Shown here: positions 25,540 to 34,755 of the stretch, piece after piece | Layout: every line of letters starts with the position of its first letter | Numbering within the stretch: position 1 is the first letter of the stretch | Origin: an uncultured Kushneria sp. | GTDB lineage: Bacteria > Pseudomonadota > Gammaproteobacteria > Pseudomonadales > Halomonadaceae | Assembly (NCBI RefSeq): GCF_947497025.1 | Contig: NZ_CANMFC010000002.1 | Location: 1-64,000, forward strand | Length of the DNA stretch: 64,000 nucleotides | Direction: 5' to 3' | Translations under genes and position numbers: made by a program | Notes under the pieces: generated by a model | The model's input: the letters and a program-made list of their open reading frames with translations, nothing else | The model's database searches: none | What the model was told of the DNA's origin: nothing

Positions 25540-25617
25540 GGTGAATCTCCTTGTGAGGGCTGTAATCAGGGCCCGGCGGCAGCGGCGGCCGGGCCCATGG
25601 ATAAAGGGATGACGCGT

Positions 25618-27009
25618 TCAGGTGATCAGGGCAAACAGCGCCCAGGCCAGACCAAAGGCCATCAGGGAAATACCGACCGACATCACGCTCCAGGTGCGGA
25701 GCATGGTTTTGGTGTCGACCTCAAGAAACCGTCCGACCAGCCAGAATCCGGAATCGTTGACGTGGGAGTAGCCAATGGCACCGGCCACGATGGCCGTGGT
25801 GATACACGCCACCGGCATGCCGGCCAGTTCCGGCTGCGCCAGTACGGCAGGTGCCATGATGCCGGCCGCCGTGGTACCGGCGACGGTGGCCGAGCCCTGG
25901 GCAATGCGGATGACCGAGGCGATCAGGTAGCCGGCCAGAATCAGCGGCATGCCGATCGCATCAAGGCTGGCCGCCAGCGCGTTGCCGATGCCGCTGGCGG
26001 TCAGCACACCGCCGAACATGCCCCCGGCGCCGGTAATCAGGATGATGGTGCATACCGGCGCCAGCGCATGCTCGATAATGTCGTTGATGGCGTCCATGGG
26101 CTCCTTGCGACCGCGCCGAAAGATCAGCAGCCACATCGCCACGCAGGTACTGATCAACAGTGCAATCGGGGTCTCGCCGATGACGACGAAGACATCGAGC
26201 AGCGCATTGTCCTCCGGCAGAGTGCCGGCCGAGATCAGCGTCGAGATACCGGTATTCATGAAGATCAGCACCAGCGGCAGCAGCAGCACCAGCAGCACGG
26301 TGTTGAAGCCCGGGGGTGGCGCGCCGTCGTTTTCCTCACTGCCCATTAAATCGGGCACCGGCTGAAACGGTGTCTTGTTGGCCAGCTTCACGGCCAGGTG
26401 ATACCCCATCACATACCAGGTCGGCAGACCGACCAGCAGCCCCACGAACAGTACAAGGCCGATATCGGCGTGCAGAAAGACCGCTGCGGCCACAGGCCCG
26501 GGGTGGGGCGGCATCAGGGCATGCATGACCAGTGCGGCACCCGCCACCGGCAGCCCGTAGAGCAGCACCGATCCCTTGAGCTCGCGCGCCACCGCAAAGA
26601 TGATCGGCAGCATCACCACATAGGCAGCATCGAGAAAGATCGGAAAGCAGAACAGCAGTGCGGCAATCGACAGCCCCAGCGGCGCTCTTTCGCGCCCGCA
26701 GATGCGAATCAGGGTGTCAGACAGCACCCGCGCGCCGCCGGAGACGGCCACAATCCGCCCGAGCACGGCGCCAAAGCCGATCAGCATGGCCACGTTGCCC
26801 AGCGTTTTGCCAAAGCCGCCGGTCAGGGTCGCCATCAGATCACTGACATCAATGCCGGTGGCCAGCGCCGTCCCGATGCTGACAATGACCAGGGCAAAAA
26901 AGGGATGCAGTCGTATGCGGATAATCAGCAGCAGCAAAATGGCAATCGCTACGGCCGAGATCAACAGCAGAAGAGGTGTGGATAAAGCGGCTTCGGGGGC
27001 GCTGGGCAT
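25618..27009 (-). CDS. GntP-family sugar-acid:H+ symporter
   Basis: This 463-residue membrane protein has about 12-14 hydrophobic segments and typical GntP features: ALMPPHPGPVAAA in the first half and GSATVAGTTAAGIMAPAV plus GYSHVNDSGFWLV in the second. GntP carriers import gluconate, idonate, glycerate or other aldonic acids. It is first in the leftward operon with the isomerase and dehydrogenase, and the LysR gene is divergent. GGAG lies before the ATG. Its substrate is presumably the acid degraded by the two enzymes. Confidence 0.93.
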   Translation of the reverse strand: MPSAPEAALSTPLLLLISAVAIAILLLLIIRIRLHPFFALVIVSIGTALATGIDVSDLMATLTGGFGKTLGNVAMLIGFGAVLGRIVAVSGGARVLSDTLIRICGRERAPLGLSIAALLFCFPIFLDAAYVVMLPIIFAVARELKGSVLLYGLPVAGAALVMHALMPPHPGPVAAAVFLHADIGLVLFVGLLVGLPTWYVMGYHLAVKLANKTPFQPVPDLMGSEENDGAPPPGFNTVLLVLLLPLVLIFMNTGISTLISAGTLPEDNALLDVFVVIGETPIALLISTCVAMWLLIFRRGRKEPMDAINDIIEHALAPVCTIILITGAGGMFGGVLTASGIGNALAASLDAIGMPLILAGYLIASVIRIAQGSATVAGTTAAGIMAPAVLAQPELAGMPVACITTAIVAGAIGYSHVNDSGFWLVGRFLEVDTKTMLRTWSVMSVGISLMAFGLAWALFALIT

Positions 27010-27072
27010 AACCGGCTCCGGATCAGGCCATGGCGACCGGGGCAGACCGATACGCCATTGGTCGCAAAATGC

Positions 27073-27088
27073 CTTACATCACTGTAAG
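27073..27088. promoter_or_regulatory. Candidate LysR operator between gntP and lysR genes
   Basis: CTTACA-TCAC-TGTAAG is a dyad with perfect 6-bp arms in the 184-bp divergent region, about 65 bp before the GntP start. A T-n11-A type dyad in such a place is a usual LysR-type binding site. The assignment is by position only. Confidence 0.4.
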
Positions 27089-27193
27089 TCCAATACCGCA
27101 GACGATATCGTCCTCGGGCAATACCCGACCAATGCCGGTCATGCCGAAAGATGATGACCATTTTGATATCACTTGTATAACGAGCCACGCGTC

Positions 27194-28141
27194 ATGGGGA
27201 CTCTACCGGAAGACTGGTTTTTTAGATCACGACTAAAGTTGCGTCATCTACAGCTTTTTGTGGCCCTCGGCGAACAGGGTAATCTGCATCGCAGCGCCGA
27301 AGTGCTGGGCATCAGCCAGCCGGCGGCCTCAAGGCTTTTGATCGAGCTTGAAGAGCGCCTGGGCACAACCCTGTTCGAACGTCACGGCCGCGGGCTCTCG
27401 CCCAATCTGTATGGCGAGCTGATGATTCGCCGGGCGCGGACCATCATTGATGAGCTCGAACGCGCGGGGGAAGAATTCAACGCCATCCGCGCCGGCCACG
27501 CAGGCCTGGTCCGGGTCGGCACGGTCATGGAGCCCGCCGTGGCGCTGTTGACCCGTGCCATCGAGCAGATGCACGGCGAGCGCCCGGGACTTCGCATCAA
27601 CGTGCACGTCGATGTCAGCCGCGCCCTGATCGCCGGACTGATGGATGGTCATTACAATTTTGTAATCTCTCGCATTCCGGCCGGTTTCTCCGGAGAGCAC
27701 TTCGTATTCGAGGAGATCGGCGAGGAAGAAATCTGCTTTGTCTGCAGCCGGTCGCACCCGCTGGCCGAACAGCCGGTGCCGGCGCTTTCCACCATGGTCG
27801 ACTATCCCTGGGCACTGCAGCCGCCCGGCACCCTGATGCGCCAGCGCGTCGACGACCTGCTGCGTCACCGCGGCCTTGAACCGCCCCACTGGATCGTGGA
27901 CACCTCGGATCTGGCCACGTCGCTGGCACTGGTCAACGCCTCGTCCTTCCTGACGGTCACGACCCGGGGGGTGGCCGAGCTGCTATGTGACCCGCAGCGC
28001 TTTCGCATCATCTCCTCGTCCACGCGTCTGAGCGTACAGCCCTACGGGCTGGTCAGCCTGCGTCGCCAGCAGCTGCCGCCGGGCGTGGCCGCCATGATGC
28101 GTTTGCTGCGCCAGCTGATTCGCCAGCCTCCGCCGATCTGA
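27194..28141 (+). CDS. LysR-family transcriptional regulator
   Basis: This 315-residue regulator has the usual N-terminal helix-turn-helix (LRHLQLFVALGEQGNLHRSAEVLGISQPAASRLL, residues about 10-45) and a C-terminal periplasmic-binding-like effector domain (RVGTVMEPAVALL onward). The sequence resembles the GbpR/PcaQ branch, often tied to sugar or aromatic acid catabolism. The ATG at 27194 is chosen; a TTG at 27173 would add seven residues, and neither has a strong ribosome binding site. It is divergent from the GntP operon and probably activates it in response to the imported acid. Confidence 0.9.
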   Translation: MGTLPEDWFFRSRLKLRHLQLFVALGEQGNLHRSAEVLGISQPAASRLLIELEERLGTTLFERHGRGLSPNLYGELMIRRARTIIDELERAGEEFNAIRAGHAGLVRVGTVMEPAVALLTRAIEQMHGERPGLRINVHVDVSRALIAGLMDGHYNFVISRIPAGFSGEHFVFEEIGEEEICFVCSRSHPLAEQPVPALSTMVDYPWALQPPGTLMRQRVDDLLRHRGLEPPHWIVDTSDLATSLALVNASSFLTVTTRGVAELLCDPQRFRIISSSTRLSVQPYGLVSLRRQQLPPGVAAMMRLLRQLIRQPPPI

Positions 28142-28228
28142 CGACACCCATACGCGGTGTGCGCGTGGCCGCACACGGTCAAAGCCGTTACTCTGGGCGC
28201 CTCTCCCCTGCTGATCGGAAGGTTGACC

Positions 28229-29449
28229 ATGACCACGCTTGCCCGCCGCCTGAGCACGATAAAGCCCTCTGCCTCGATCGATATCTCGCGCCGCGCCGCC
28301 GAGATGCGCCGGGCAGGGCTGGATGTCATTACCCTGTCGCAGGGCGAGCCCGACTTCGATACGCCCGCCCATATCGCACATGCCGGCAAGCGCGCCATCG
28401 ACGAGGGTCACACCCGCTATACCGATGTCGATGGCACCCCCGAGCTCAAACAGGCAGTGGTGGCCAAGTTCGAGCGGGACAACGGTCTGCACTACGCCAC
28501 CGATCAGATTTCGGTGGGCACCGGTGGCAAGCAGGTCATCTTCAACGCCCTGTTTGCCCTGATCGACCCGGACGACGAGGTCATCATTCCGGCGCCGTAC
28601 TGGGTCTCCTATCCGGACATGGTGCGTCTGGCCGGTGGCATGCCGGTCTGTGTCGAGTGTGATGAGACGCAGGACTTCAAGCTCACGGCCGAGCAGCTCG
28701 AGGCCGCCATCACGCCGAAGACGAAATGCCTGATTCTCAACTCCCCCGGCAACCCGACCGGCGCCGGCTATCACCGCGAGGAGCTCGCCGCCCTGGGCGA
28801 GGTATTGAAACGCCACCCCCACGTGTTCGTGATCAGCGACGACATCTATGAATATCTCGCCTACGACGGCTGGACCTTTACCACCCTGGCTGCCGTGGTG
28901 CCGGAACTTTTCGAGCGCACCCTGACCGTCAACGGCGTCTCCAAGGGATACGCCATGACCGGCTGGCGCATCGGCTTTGGCGGTGGCCCGAAGGATCTGA
29001 TTCGTGCCATGGCCATGCTGCAGGGACAGATGACCACCAACCCCAGCGCCATTTCGCAGGCCGCGGCCGTGGAAGCCCTCAACGGTCCCCGCGACTTTCT
29101 GGACGAGCACCTCGAGATCTTTCGCCAGCGCCGCGACATGTGTACGGCCGCCTTCAATGCCATTGACGGGCTGTCGTGCCGCGCTCCTGAAGGCGCGTTC
29201 TATCTTTTTATCAGCTGTCAGGGATTGATCAATCGTCAAACGCCCAAAGGCGAGGTACTGACGCGGGATGTGGACGTGGCCGGTTTTCTGCTCGATGAAG
29301 CCCATGTGGCCGTGGTGCCGGGCACGGCCTTCGGCCTGGCGCCCTGGTTTCGGATCTCCTTTGCCGCCGCCACCGAGCGACTGGGTGAGGCCTGCGAGCG
29401 CATTGCCCATGCCTGCGAGACCCTGACGGCGCCTGTCGCGAACAACTGA
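28229..29449 (+). CDS. Class I PLP-dependent aminotransferase (aspartate aminotransferase-like)
   Basis: This 406-residue fold-type I aminotransferase shows LSQGEPDFDTP near residue 35, NSPGNPTGAGY with the conserved Asn, and VSKGYAMTGWRIGF, whose Lys forms the PLP aldimine. It resembles the AspC-Ib/YbdL-like group acting on aspartate, glutamine or aromatic amino acids. GGAAGG precedes the ATG at 28229; an earlier in-frame start at 28157 lacks a site. It follows the LysR gene by about 90 bp on the same strand but has no clear link with it. The substrate is undefined. Confidence 0.92.
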   Translation: MTTLARRLSTIKPSASIDISRRAAEMRRAGLDVITLSQGEPDFDTPAHIAHAGKRAIDEGHTRYTDVDGTPELKQAVVAKFERDNGLHYATDQISVGTGGKQVIFNALFALIDPDDEVIIPAPYWVSYPDMVRLAGGMPVCVECDETQDFKLTAEQLEAAITPKTKCLILNSPGNPTGAGYHREELAALGEVLKRHPHVFVISDDIYEYLAYDGWTFTTLAAVVPELFERTLTVNGVSKGYAMTGWRIGFGGGPKDLIRAMAMLQGQMTTNPSAISQAAAVEALNGPRDFLDEHLEIFRQRRDMCTAAFNAIDGLSCRAPEGAFYLFISCQGLINRQTPKGEVLTRDVDVAGFLLDEAHVAVVPGTAFGLAPWFRISFAAATERLGEACERIAHACETLTAPVANN

Positions 29450-29569
29450 TGCCTTCCCGGTCGGTCGTGCCCTTGCCGGGGCGACCGACTGGCAGCGCGT
29501 TGATAATGCCTCTCATGTCGCCATAATGGCGGCTTCACTTCCTCGTTTGACTTCAGGCATACACCCTTC

Positions 29570-30778
29570 ATGGCATCCAGAACCCCTTCTCATTTCTCGC
29601 TGGCCGTGGTGCTGGCACTGACGGCCGCCATCGGCCCCTTCTCGCTTGACGCCTATCTGCCCGCCTTTCCTGCCATGGCCGAATCACTGGGTGTGTCCCT
29701 GGGCGATGTGTCCCTGAGCGTGTCGGTCTATATCTTCACGATGTCGATCGGCCAGCTCGTGGGCGGGCCACTGTCCGACCAGTTCGGGCGTCAGAAAATC
29801 ATGTTCTCGGGGCTGATTCTCTACAGCGTGGCCAGCCTTCTGATCTGGCAGAGCGAGCAGCTCGAAAGTGTGCTGGCCTTTCGCGCCCTGCAGGCCTTTG
29901 GCGCCGGCTGGACGCTGGTGTCGGTACCGGCGCTGGTACGCGACCGTGTGCAGGGGGTGGAAGCCGCGCGCCTTTTCAGCCTGATCGGCCTGATCATGGT
30001 GGTAGCACCGGGGATCGCACCCACCGTGGGCGGGGCGTTGCTGGCCCTGGGCGGCTGGTCGTTCATCTTCCTGTTCCTGGCGCTTTACGCTCTGCTGGTC
30101 ATTCCGCTTTTGAAAATGGTGGCCTTCAAGAGCACCGGCCCGGCGCCGGCGACCGCGCCGGGCCCGAAGGTGAACATCTTCAAGCGCTACGCCCAGGTGC
30201 TCGCCACCCGTCAGGCACTGCCCTTTCTGTTCTGGCAGGCGGCCTCGTTTTCGGTGCTGATGATCTTTGTCACCCACGCCTCCTTTGTTTATCAGACCCA
30301 CTTCGGTGCCAATGAGCACACCTTCGGACTGCTGTTCGGGGCCAACGTGATCGTCATGCTGCTGGCGAATCTGACCAATCGTTCGCTGCTGGAGCGCTTC
30401 GGTTCCAGACGCATTCTGCGCGGTGCCACCTGCATTCAGGCCACGGCGATTATCGTACTGCTGCTGGCCAGCGTCTTCGATGCGGGACTTTATGTCTTTC
30501 TGCCGGCGATGATGGTGAGCATCGGCATGGTCGGGGCGATTGCGCCCAACATCCAGGCCTCCTTTATCGAGTACTTTGGCATTAACAGCGGCACGGCAGC
30601 GGCGCTGCTGGGCGCGTCGCAGTTCGGCATCGCCGGCATTGTCAGCGCGCTGTCCTCGCGCCTGCCGGCCTCGGTGACGGCGGTAGTACTGGCGATGGCG
30701 GCCTGCTCGGCGGTGGCGCTCTGGATGCTGGTGCTGTCCCTGCGCCAGGAGCGTGCCGCAGCTGATGCGCCCGCATGA
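29570..30778 (+). CDS. Bcr/CflA-family MFS drug exporter
   Basis: This 402-residue, 12-helix MFS exporter carries the drug/H+ antiporter motifs of the Bcr/CflA subfamily: IGPFSLDAYLPAFPAM in helix 1, GGPLSDQFGRQKIMFSGL in loop 2-3 and RALQAFGAGWTLVSVPALVRD in helix 4. Members export bicyclomycin, sulfonamides, cysteine or other small molecules; the real substrate is unknown. The ribosome binding site is weak. It stands alone between the aminotransferase and the ABC importer genes. Confidence 0.9.
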   Translation: MASRTPSHFSLAVVLALTAAIGPFSLDAYLPAFPAMAESLGVSLGDVSLSVSVYIFTMSIGQLVGGPLSDQFGRQKIMFSGLILYSVASLLIWQSEQLESVLAFRALQAFGAGWTLVSVPALVRDRVQGVEAARLFSLIGLIMVVAPGIAPTVGGALLALGGWSFIFLFLALYALLVIPLLKMVAFKSTGPAPATAPGPKVNIFKRYAQVLATRQALPFLFWQAASFSVLMIFVTHASFVYQTHFGANEHTFGLLFGANVIVMLLANLTNRSLLERFGSRRILRGATCIQATAIIVLLLASVFDAGLYVFLPAMMVSIGMVGAIAPNIQASFIEYFGINSGTAAALLGASQFGIAGIVSALSSRLPASVTAVVLAMAACSAVALWMLVLSLRQERAAADAPA

Positions 30779-30835
30779 ACGACACTGCATGTCCGACTGA
30801 ATCCTGCTCGCTTTTGTCGGCCGGATTCGTCGGGT

Positions 30836-31939
30836 ATGTTCATGCCTCGGCCCACCGTCCTTTCACCGGTTCCTCTGATGCCTCTTGTGCCTTCACGCCA
30901 GTCCTTTTGTGCCCTGTCTCTTCTGCTCATGCTGCCGGTCCTTCAGGCCGCGGCCGCCGATACCCATGGCCACTACCCCGTCACGCTGGACAACTGCGGC
31001 ACGACGGTCACGTTTGACACCCCGCCCCGGCGGGCAGTCAGCATTGGCCAGAACACCACCGAAATCCTGCTCTCGCTGGGGCTGGCCGATCGCATGGCCG
31101 CCAGCGCCGTATGGATCGGTGACGTGCCGGAGAATCTGAAGGCGGCCAACGAGCGCGTGCCGCGTCTCTCCAGCGGTATTCCGGGTTTTGAAAGCGTGCT
31201 GGGACAGCGCCCCGATCTGGTGGCGGCGCAGTTTGAAACCGATGTCGGCGCTCAGGGGCGCGTAGCCCGCCGCGAACAGTTTGCCGCGCTCGGCGTGCCC
31301 ACCTATCTCTCCCCGACCGACTGCGTGGGTCGCCTTCATGGCGGCGATACCAATAGCGACGGCGCACGCACGAAGGCATTTGACATGGCGCTGGTACACC
31401 GCGAGATCCAGGAGCTTGCCGACATCTTCAATGTCTCCGAGCGCGGCCACCGGCTGGTCGACGCGCTGCGCGCGCGCGAGTCGCATGCCGTGGCCGAAGC
31501 GGCCGGCACGCCACAGGATCTTTCCATGGTGTGGTGGTTCTCCAGCGCCGAACTGGCAGGGGATGCCTGGGTGGCCGGGCAGTTCGGGGCACCCGGCTAC
31601 ATCATGAAGGCGCTGGGCGCACACAACGTTATCGAAAGCCGTGAAGAATGGCCGGCGGTGAGCTGGGAGCGCATCGCCGCTTCTGACCCGGACGTGATCG
31701 TGCTGGGCCGAATGACACGGCGCAATTTCCCGGCCGACGATGTGGCCCAAAAGATCGACTTTCTCGAGCATGACCCGGTCACTCGCGAGATGAGCGCGGT
31801 GAAACATCACCGCTTTATCGTGCTGGACGCCCAGGCGATGAACCCGACCCTGCGCACCGTGGCAGGGCTTGAAACCGTGGCCGATGGCCTGAGGGCGCTG
31901 GGGCTGACCGGTCAACGTCCACCGGATGAGGCACCATGA
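30836..31939 (+). CDS. Periplasmic binding protein of a BtuF/FecB-type ABC importer
   Basis: This 367-residue protein is the substrate-binding part of an iron-siderophore or corrinoid ABC importer. A signal peptide is visible (hydrophobic CALSLLLMLPVLQAAAA, cleavage before DTHGHY), then the class III binding-protein fold: CGTTVTFDTPPRRAVSIG, NTTEILLSLGLADRM and LGQRPDLVAAQF, and in the second lobe SDPDVIVLG. Two internal Met codons (30842, 30878) could be the real start; the last gives a more usual signal-peptide length. The stop overlaps the permease start. The ligand is not identifiable; no TonB receptor lies in the window. Confidence 0.85.
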   Translation: MFMPRPTVLSPVPLMPLVPSRQSFCALSLLLMLPVLQAAAADTHGHYPVTLDNCGTTVTFDTPPRRAVSIGQNTTEILLSLGLADRMAASAVWIGDVPENLKAANERVPRLSSGIPGFESVLGQRPDLVAAQFETDVGAQGRVARREQFAALGVPTYLSPTDCVGRLHGGDTNSDGARTKAFDMALVHREIQELADIFNVSERGHRLVDALRARESHAVAEAAGTPQDLSMVWWFSSAELAGDAWVAGQFGAPGYIMKALGAHNVIESREEWPAVSWERIAASDPDVIVLGRMTRRNFPADDVAQKIDFLEHDPVTREMSAVKHHRFIVLDAQAMNPTLRTVAGLETVADGLRALGLTGQRPPDEAP

Positions 31940-32979
31940 GTTCGAGGCCATCGCACACTCGACATCGCCAGGGGCTGCATCTGGGGCTGATCGTGCTGGC
32001 GCTGGCAGTACTGACCCTTGCAATGGCACTGGCGGTCTCGATCGGCGAGATTCACATTCCGCTGGTCACGACCTTCAAGGCACTGAGCAACGCGCTCGGG
32101 GTAAGTGAGTACCCACTTGACCGCATTCATGAAAGCATCATTCGCGAATATCGCCTGAGCCGGGCACTGGTGGCCGCCTGCTGCGGCGCGGGGCTCGCCC
32201 TGTGTGGTGCCATCCTGCAGGCGCTGTTGCGCAATCCGCTGGCCGAGCCCTATGTGCTGGGCATCTCGGCGGGCGCCTCGACCGGCGCGGTCTGCATCAT
32301 GGTGCTCGGTGTGGGCGGTGGCGTTGTCGGCCTGTCACTGGGCGCCTTTCTGGGCGCGCTGGGCGCCTTTGCCGTCGTGCTGGCGCTGTCGCGTGGTGCA
32401 TCAACCAGTCCCAATCGCATCATTTTAGCCGGCGTTGCCGGCTCACAGCTGTTCAACGCGCTCACCGCCTGGGCGATCAGCACCTCGGCAAGCGCCGAGC
32501 AGGTGCGGGGCATCATGTTCTGGCTGTTGGGCAATCTGGGCGGGGCACGCTGGCCGGATGTCATCCTGGCACTGGCGGTAGTCATCCCGGGCTTTGTGAT
32601 CTGTCTGCTCTTTGCCCGGGCACTGGACGCCTTTACCTTCGGTCAGGACGCCGCCGCCGCACTGGGCATTCCGGTCGGTGCCGTCCGACTGATTCTGTTT
32701 GCCGTGACCGCGCTCATGACCGCCACCATGGTCAGCATGGTGGGCGCCATCGGCTTTGTCGGGCTGGTGATTCCCCACGCCGCGCGCTTTATTGTCGGCA
32801 CGGCCCATGTGCGCCTGCTACCGGCTTCTCTTTTGATCGGGGCCATTTTCATGGTGCTGGCCGACATTGTTTCACGGGTGATTCTGCCCCATCAGAGTCT
32901 GCCCATCGGCGTGGTCACCGCGCTGGTGGGTGCGCCGGTGTTCGCCATGATTCTCTATCGCGCCCGGCCGCCCCTGTGA
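31936..32979 (+). CDS. FecCD-family ABC importer permease
   Basis: This 347-residue membrane protein is a FecCD/BtuC-type permease with about ten helices. Conserved blocks are REYRLSRALVAACCGAGLALCGA, ALLRNPLAEPYVLGISAGAS and VGAIGFVGLVIPHAARF, the last containing the coupling region to the ATPase. It probably acts as a homodimer because only one permease gene is present. It overlaps the upstream binding protein gene by four bases and is followed by the ATPase after 36 bp. Confidence 0.93.
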   Translation: MSSRPSHTRHRQGLHLGLIVLALAVLTLAMALAVSIGEIHIPLVTTFKALSNALGVSEYPLDRIHESIIREYRLSRALVAACCGAGLALCGAILQALLRNPLAEPYVLGISAGASTGAVCIMVLGVGGGVVGLSLGAFLGALGAFAVVLALSRGASTSPNRIILAGVAGSQLFNALTAWAISTSASAEQVRGIMFWLLGNLGGARWPDVILALAVVIPGFVICLLFARALDAFTFGQDAAAALGIPVGAVRLILFAVTALMTATMVSMVGAIGFVGLVIPHAARFIVGTAHVRLLPASLLIGAIFMVLADIVSRVILPHQSLPIGVVTALVGAPVFAMILYRARPPL

Positions 32980-33015
32980 CGAAAGTGATCACTTACTCAC
33001 CCGGAGAGGCATAGC

Positions 33016-33822
33016 ATGTCGATACAGGCACAGGGTGTGAGCTGGTCGACGGCCGGCCGCCTGATTGTCGATAACGTCAGCCTTGCGATTACGCCCGGCG
33101 AGACCGTCGGGCTGCTGGGGCCCAACGGCTCGGGGAAGTCCTCCCTGCTGCGGCTTTTATGCGGTCTGCGCCGTGTCACCGAGGGCGTCATTACCTTTGA
33201 TGACGCCCCACTTGAGCGGTTGAACCGACGTGACGTGGCCCGGCGTCTGGCGCTGGTGGAGCAAAATGCCACCACCGATGCCGACGTGACGGTGCTGGAT
33301 GTGGTGCGTCTGGGCCGCACGCCATGGCGCTCGATGCTCAGCGGCTGGTGCGAAGCCGACAGTGCCGCCGTCGAACAGGCACTCGCCCAGGTCGGCATGG
33401 AAACCCGGCGCTACCAGAGCTGGCATACACTCTCCGGTGGTGAACGCCAGCGCGTTCACATCGCGCGGGCGCTGGCCCAGCAACCGCGCGAGCTGCTGCT
33501 GGACGAACCCACCAACCATCTGGACATTCAGCACCAGCTGGAGATTCTTGCACTGGTCCGGCGTCTTTCCACGACCTGCGTAATGGCCCTGCACGATCTC
33601 AATCTCGCCGCCATGTTCTGCGACCAGCTGGTGCTTTTAAAGGAAGGTCGCGTGGCAGCGGCCGGCACGCCGGAGTCAGTGCTTACTTGCGAACGCATTC
33701 GTGACGTGTACGGCGTGGAGACCGTGATCGAACGCTCGCCGCATCACGGCTGTCTGCACGTGCACTATCTGCCGCGAAGAGAGACGAGCCTGCCGCGAAA
33801 AGAGACAAGCCCGCCGGCATGA
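33016..33822 (+). CDS. FecE/BtuD-type ABC importer ATPase
   Basis: This 268-residue ATPase energises the preceding permease. Walker A is GPNGSGKSS at about residues 35-43, the signature is LSGGERQRVHIARAL, and Walker B is LLLDEPTNHLD. GGAGAGG is in position before ATG. The C-terminal tail is odd: it ends with an imperfect seven-residue tandem (LPRRETS, LPRKETS) from a 21-bp DNA duplication at 33769-33810, beyond the usual family end. It converges with a leftward GntR gene with only one base between the stops. Confidence 0.94.
   Translation: MSIQAQGVSWSTAGRLIVDNVSLAITPGETVGLLGPNGSGKSSLLRLLCGLRRVTEGVITFDDAPLERLNRRDVARRLALVEQNATTDADVTVLDVVRLGRTPWRSMLSGWCEADSAAVEQALAQVGMETRRYQSWHTLSGGERQRVHIARALAQQPRELLLDEPTNHLDIQHQLEILALVRRLSTTCVMALHDLNLAAMFCDQLVLLKEGRVAAAGTPESVLTCERIRDVYGVETVIERSPHHGCLHVHYLPRRETSLPRKETSPPA
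33769..33810 (+). repeat. 21-bp tandem duplication at the end of the ABC ATPase gene
   Basis: Two adjacent 21-bp units, each starting CTGCCGCGAA, match at 19 of 21 positions. Both are in frame, adding a basic heptapeptide repeat to the protein tail. Confidence 0.7.
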
Positions 33823-33823
33823 C

Positions 33824-34498
33824 TCATACCATATGGCTGACCCGCTGCCAGGCATAGCCCAGATGCTCGCCCAGTGCGGCCACCAGCGTCTCGGCATCGC
33901 GACGCTCAAGCGCCGCCATGATCATCTCATGCTCATGCACTGCGGCGGCCCATTTCTCGGGGCCATCATGACCGATAAACCGGATACGCTTGAGTTTTGA
34001 CTGCAACGAGGTGTGTACCTGCGCCAGTGGCTCGTTGTGGGCCAGCGCCACGATGGCCGTGTGGATCTGCTGGTTGGTCTTGTAATAATCGAGCCGGTTG
34101 CCCGAATGGTAGTACGCCATCATTTGATCGTGCAGCCGGCGCACTTCGATGATTTCCTCATCGCTGGCACGCTCACAGGCAATTCTTGCGGCCAGCTCCT
34201 CGAGTGAGCGAATCAACACCAGCATGTCCTCGATATCACGCGCCGAGAACTGACGCACGCGCGCCCCACGCTGGGGCACCAGCTCCACCAGCCCTTCGCT
34301 GGCCAGAAAGCGCAGCGCTTCACGCAAAGGCGTGCGCGATACGCCCAGCGTCTCGCACAGCGGCCCCTCATAAATGCGCGTGCCCTGCTCCAGCTCGCCT
34401 TCAATAATCATGTCGCGCAGGCGATTGGTAATCTCATCGTGCAGCGAATACCGGGAAATCGTACCGGCTGCGTCACGAAGGCCCTGTGTCCTTGTCAT
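33824..34498 (-). CDS. GntR-family (FCD domain) regulator of the pdxA2-tctCBA operon
   Basis: This 224-residue repressor has an N-terminal winged helix (YEGPLCETLGVSRTPLREALRFL, residues about 40-65) and a C-terminal FCD domain with probable metal-binding His residues (RLHDQMMAYYH, HTAIVALAHNEPL, HEHEMIMAAL). It is divergent from the PdxA2-TctCBA operon and two palindromes lie between them, so it probably represses that operon. GAGAGG is in position before ATG at 34498. Its stop is one base from the stop of the convergent ABC ATPase gene. Confidence 0.9.
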   Translation of the reverse strand: MTRTQGLRDAAGTISRYSLHDEITNRLRDMIIEGELEQGTRIYEGPLCETLGVSRTPLREALRFLASEGLVELVPQRGARVRQFSARDIEDMLVLIRSLEELAARIACERASDEEIIEVRRLHDQMMAYYHSGNRLDYYKTNQQIHTAIVALAHNEPLAQVHTSLQSKLKRIRFIGHDGPEKWAAAVHEHEMIMAALERRDAETLVAALGEHLGYAWQRVSHMV

Positions 34499-34639
34499 GT
34501 CATGTCCTCTCGCCCGGGGGCTGAATCAATATTGGCCCGGACCCCCTTATAGCCTGGCAGGTCATCACGGCAGCATGCCCGACCCTGTGCAAGCGTTGTG
34601 CCGCATCATTTCAGGCCGTGGCAGGAGATGCTCCAGGAC

Positions 34640-34657
34640 TTATGGTTAAGACCATAA
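34640..34657. promoter_or_regulatory. Palindrome in the GntR/pdxA2 divergent promoter region
   Basis: TTATGGT-TAAG-ACCATAA has perfect 7-bp arms. It lies about 100 bp upstream of pdxA2 and may be a second binding site of the divergent GntR regulator. Confidence 0.4.
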
Positions 34658-34678
34658 TGCCCGTTTTGGGACCAACGT

Positions 34679-34694
34679 ATAATGTATACATTAT
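34679..34694. promoter_or_regulatory. Likely GntR operator upstream of pdxA2
   Basis: ATAATGTATACATTAT is a perfect 16-bp palindrome of the TnGTATACnA kind often bound by FCD-type GntR repressors. It is centred about 70 bp before the pdxA2 start, in a good place to block transcription. Confidence 0.6.
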
Positions 34695-34755
34695 GCATTA
34701 AGGCGCACTCTCATCGTCAAGCCGCATTTACTGCCTGTGAACGATGAGAGACGAC

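Noticed and set aside
25042-26349. 435-codon open frame on the plus strand
   Set aside because: Antisense to the isomerase and GntP genes; Gln/His/Arg-rich shadow.
27983-29410. 475-codon open frame on the minus strand
   Set aside because: Antisense to the well-supported aminotransferase gene and without motifs.
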